Assembly (NCBI GenBank): GCA_910575405.1
Contig: CAJTER010000004.1
Coordinates: 62,001-126,000 of the forward strand
Origin: Clostridia bacterium
GTDB taxonomy: Bacteria; Bacillota; Clostridia; Peptostreptococcales; Anaerovoracaceae
Direction: 5' to 3'
Length of the DNA stretch: 64,000 nucleotides
Of this stretch, positions 62,793 through 64,000 are shown piece after piece. Each line of letters starts with the position of its first letter. The stretch's first letter is position 1. Under the pieces are notes generated by a model. That model searched no databases and was not told where the DNA came from. It was given only the letters and a program-made list of their open reading frames with translations. Position numbers and translations under genes: made by a program.

Positions 62793-63350
62793 TTAACTTG
62801 CCACCCGCACCATGGATGGTCGGATCACCTTTCCATTAAGTGTATATCCCTTTTGCATGACTCCGGAAACGGTTCCGCTTTCATATTCATCCGTATCCTC
62901 ATTCATGACCGCATTGTGAAAGTTGGGATCAAATTCTTCACCCAGAGCAGGTATTTCCTTGAGCCCTGCTTTTTCCAAAACATCAAAGAGCTGTTTGAAA
63001 ATCATCTCCATGCCTTCTTTAAAGCTCTTATCTTCGCCTTCATGTTCCAGAGCTCTTTCAAAATTATCCAAAACAGTCAAAAGCTCAGTTGCCAGCTTTT
63101 CATTGGCATAAGAATAAATATCGCTTTTTTCCTTTTCAACTCTTTTTTTGTAGTTTTGAAAATCAGCCATCAGGCGCATGTAGCGGGAGCTTTCATCCTC
63201 TTTTGGCTCTGTCTGTTCCTTTTGCTCCTCCTTCTTGTCCTCGCCTTCCGTCTGTACATCTTCTTTTTCCTCTTCCTGAAGCTCTTCTTCACATGGCTCC
63301 TGTTCTTCTCCGGTCATCTGTTCTTCCCGGTCCTTTGGATCCTTAGTCAT
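62793..63350 (-). CDS. grpE: Nucleotide exchange factor GrpE
   Basis: 185 aa. Long acidic N-terminus (about 1-60, mostly Glu/Lys), coiled coil, and the beta-domain SGVMQKGYTLNGKVIRPSMV. Overlaps hrcA by eight bases. Releases ADP from DnaK. Confidence 0.96.
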   Translation of the reverse strand: MTKDPKDREEQMTGEEQEPCEEELQEEEKEDVQTEGEDKKEEQKEQTEPKEDESSRYMRLMADFQNYKKRVEKEKSDIYSYANEKLATELLTVLDNFERALEHEGEDKSFKEGMEMIFKQLFDVLEKAGLKEIPALGEEFDPNFHNAVMNEDTDEYESGTVSGVMQKGYTLNGKVIRPSMVRVAS

Positions 63351-64000
63351 CCTTACCTCCTCCTGACAGTTTAAATGTGTTGCTTATATTCTCTGTTAAA
63401 AATTCAACGACTGAAGTGATTTCTCCATATCGCATTCTAGTCGGACCGATTACGCCGATCTTTCCTGCCAACTTGCCGTCTACATGGTATGTAGCGGTAA
63501 TCAAGCTGCAGTCCTGCATGATATCTTCTGCATTCTCTTTTCCTATAGTGATAATCACGCCATTGTCCCTGTTAATGAGGGTTTTTGTGAAATCCTCTTT
63601 CTTTCCCAACATTTCCAGGAACATCTTTGCTTTATCAATATTGTTATATTCCGGTATGGAAAATATATTTGTAAGCCCATCCATGTACAAATTGACGTTT
63701 AGCATTTCTTCCAAAGTACGGATAAATTTGGGCATTACATTCTTTGCCAAAGCGCCCATGGCCTCAATATCTGACTCAAAGGTTTCGATAATATCTAGTG
63801 TAAGAGCTTCGCTGAGGGTCTTCCCTCTGTAATTATAGGTCATATTTTTGGCTAAAAGCTCCAGACCTTCTTCTGTATAAGGTGATTTAATTTTCAATGC
63901 AGTATTTGAAACCTTGCCGCTGTGGGACACAATCATCAGTACAACCGTATCCTCATCCACAGGCAGCAGATTGATGTATTTTAACGTGTCCTCATCGGGA
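63343..64000 (-). CDS. hrcA: Heat-inducible repressor HrcA, 5' end beyond the window
   Basis: Open past the window edge; an internal Met at 63960 is not the start. Visible C-terminal 218 residues include LLPVDEDTVVLMIVSHSGKV and ISVIGPTRMRY-like IGVIGPTRMRYGEI, the HrcA signature. Represses its operon through CIRCE, which would lie upstream outside the window. Confidence 0.96.
   Translation of the reverse strand, partial: PDEDTLKYINLLPVDEDTVVLMIVSHSGKVSNTALKIKSPYTEEGLELLAKNMTYNYRGKTLSEALTLDIIETFESDIEAMGALAKNVMPKFIRTLEEMLNVNLYMDGLTNIFSIPEYNNIDKAKMFLEMLGKKEDFTKTLINRDNGVIITIGKENAEDIMQDCSLITATYHVDGKLAGKIGVIGPTRMRYGEITSVVEFLTENISNTFKLSGGGKDD

Overview
The window looks like a chromosomal segment of an anaerobic gut-type member of the Clostridia (Firmicutes). 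Evidence: strong AGGAGG ribosome-binding sites, an hrcA-grpE-dnaK-dnaJ operon, rpsU-yqeY, an ACT/UPF0210 pair, and a fructoselysine-type catabolic locus. The species cannot be fixed from sequence alone; a relative of Family XIII/Lachnospiraceae is a guess.

The left 29.7 kb is a tandem array of at least three integrative elements at the 3' half of an initiator tRNA-fMet gene (intact copy 29647-29722, minus strand). A 45-46 bp copy of the tRNA 3' end recurs at 3378-3423 and 15270-15314. It cuts the region into element 0 (1-3423, left part outside the window), element 1 (3424-15314) and element 2 (15315 to the tRNA). Elements 1 and 2 each carry a tyrosine integrase near their left end, a small acidic ORF, and a P-loop replication protein (of different types). 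Both then carry the same seven-gene cassette: a DUF1643-like protein, a W/Q-repeat protein, a 131-aa unknown, two DUF960-like proteins and two membrane micro-peptides. The cassette lies behind a conserved attenuator-like leader. The right ends carry XRE regulators and a family of small helical proteins with a structured 5' leader. Elements 0 and 2 also share a D-Ala-D-Ala carboxypeptidase. Each right end closes with a 74-bp palindromic repeat, three 10-bp repeats, a tRNA-terminator replacement and the att core. No relaxase, conjugation or virion genes are visible, so these look like satellite-type or mobilised-in-trans islands.

From 29.6 kb the window is ordinary chromosome. It runs: tRNA-fMet, tRNA-Leu and tRNA-Asn; a radical SAM protein; ACT and UPF0210 proteins; a PLP enzyme; yqeY-rpsU; a HIT protein; a chemoreceptor; mtaB; an M23/NodB fusion envelope hydrolase; alanine dehydrogenase; and prmA-rsmE. 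Next come an ECF sigma/ABC exporter operon, a PIN/RelB toxin-antitoxin pair, and a polyamine-type ABC transporter joined to a FrlB-like deglycase, two GntR regulators and a FrlD-like kinase. A MATE pump divergent from its MerR regulator and the heat-shock operon dnaJ-dnaK-grpE-hrcA (hrcA cut by the window end) close the window.

The most interesting material is in the tandem elements. It comprises the duplicated seven-gene cassette with its leader micro-ORF and attenuator, the small-helical-protein family with covarying leader hairpins, the constant-length 74-bp palindrome, and two hyper-acidic mini-proteins.
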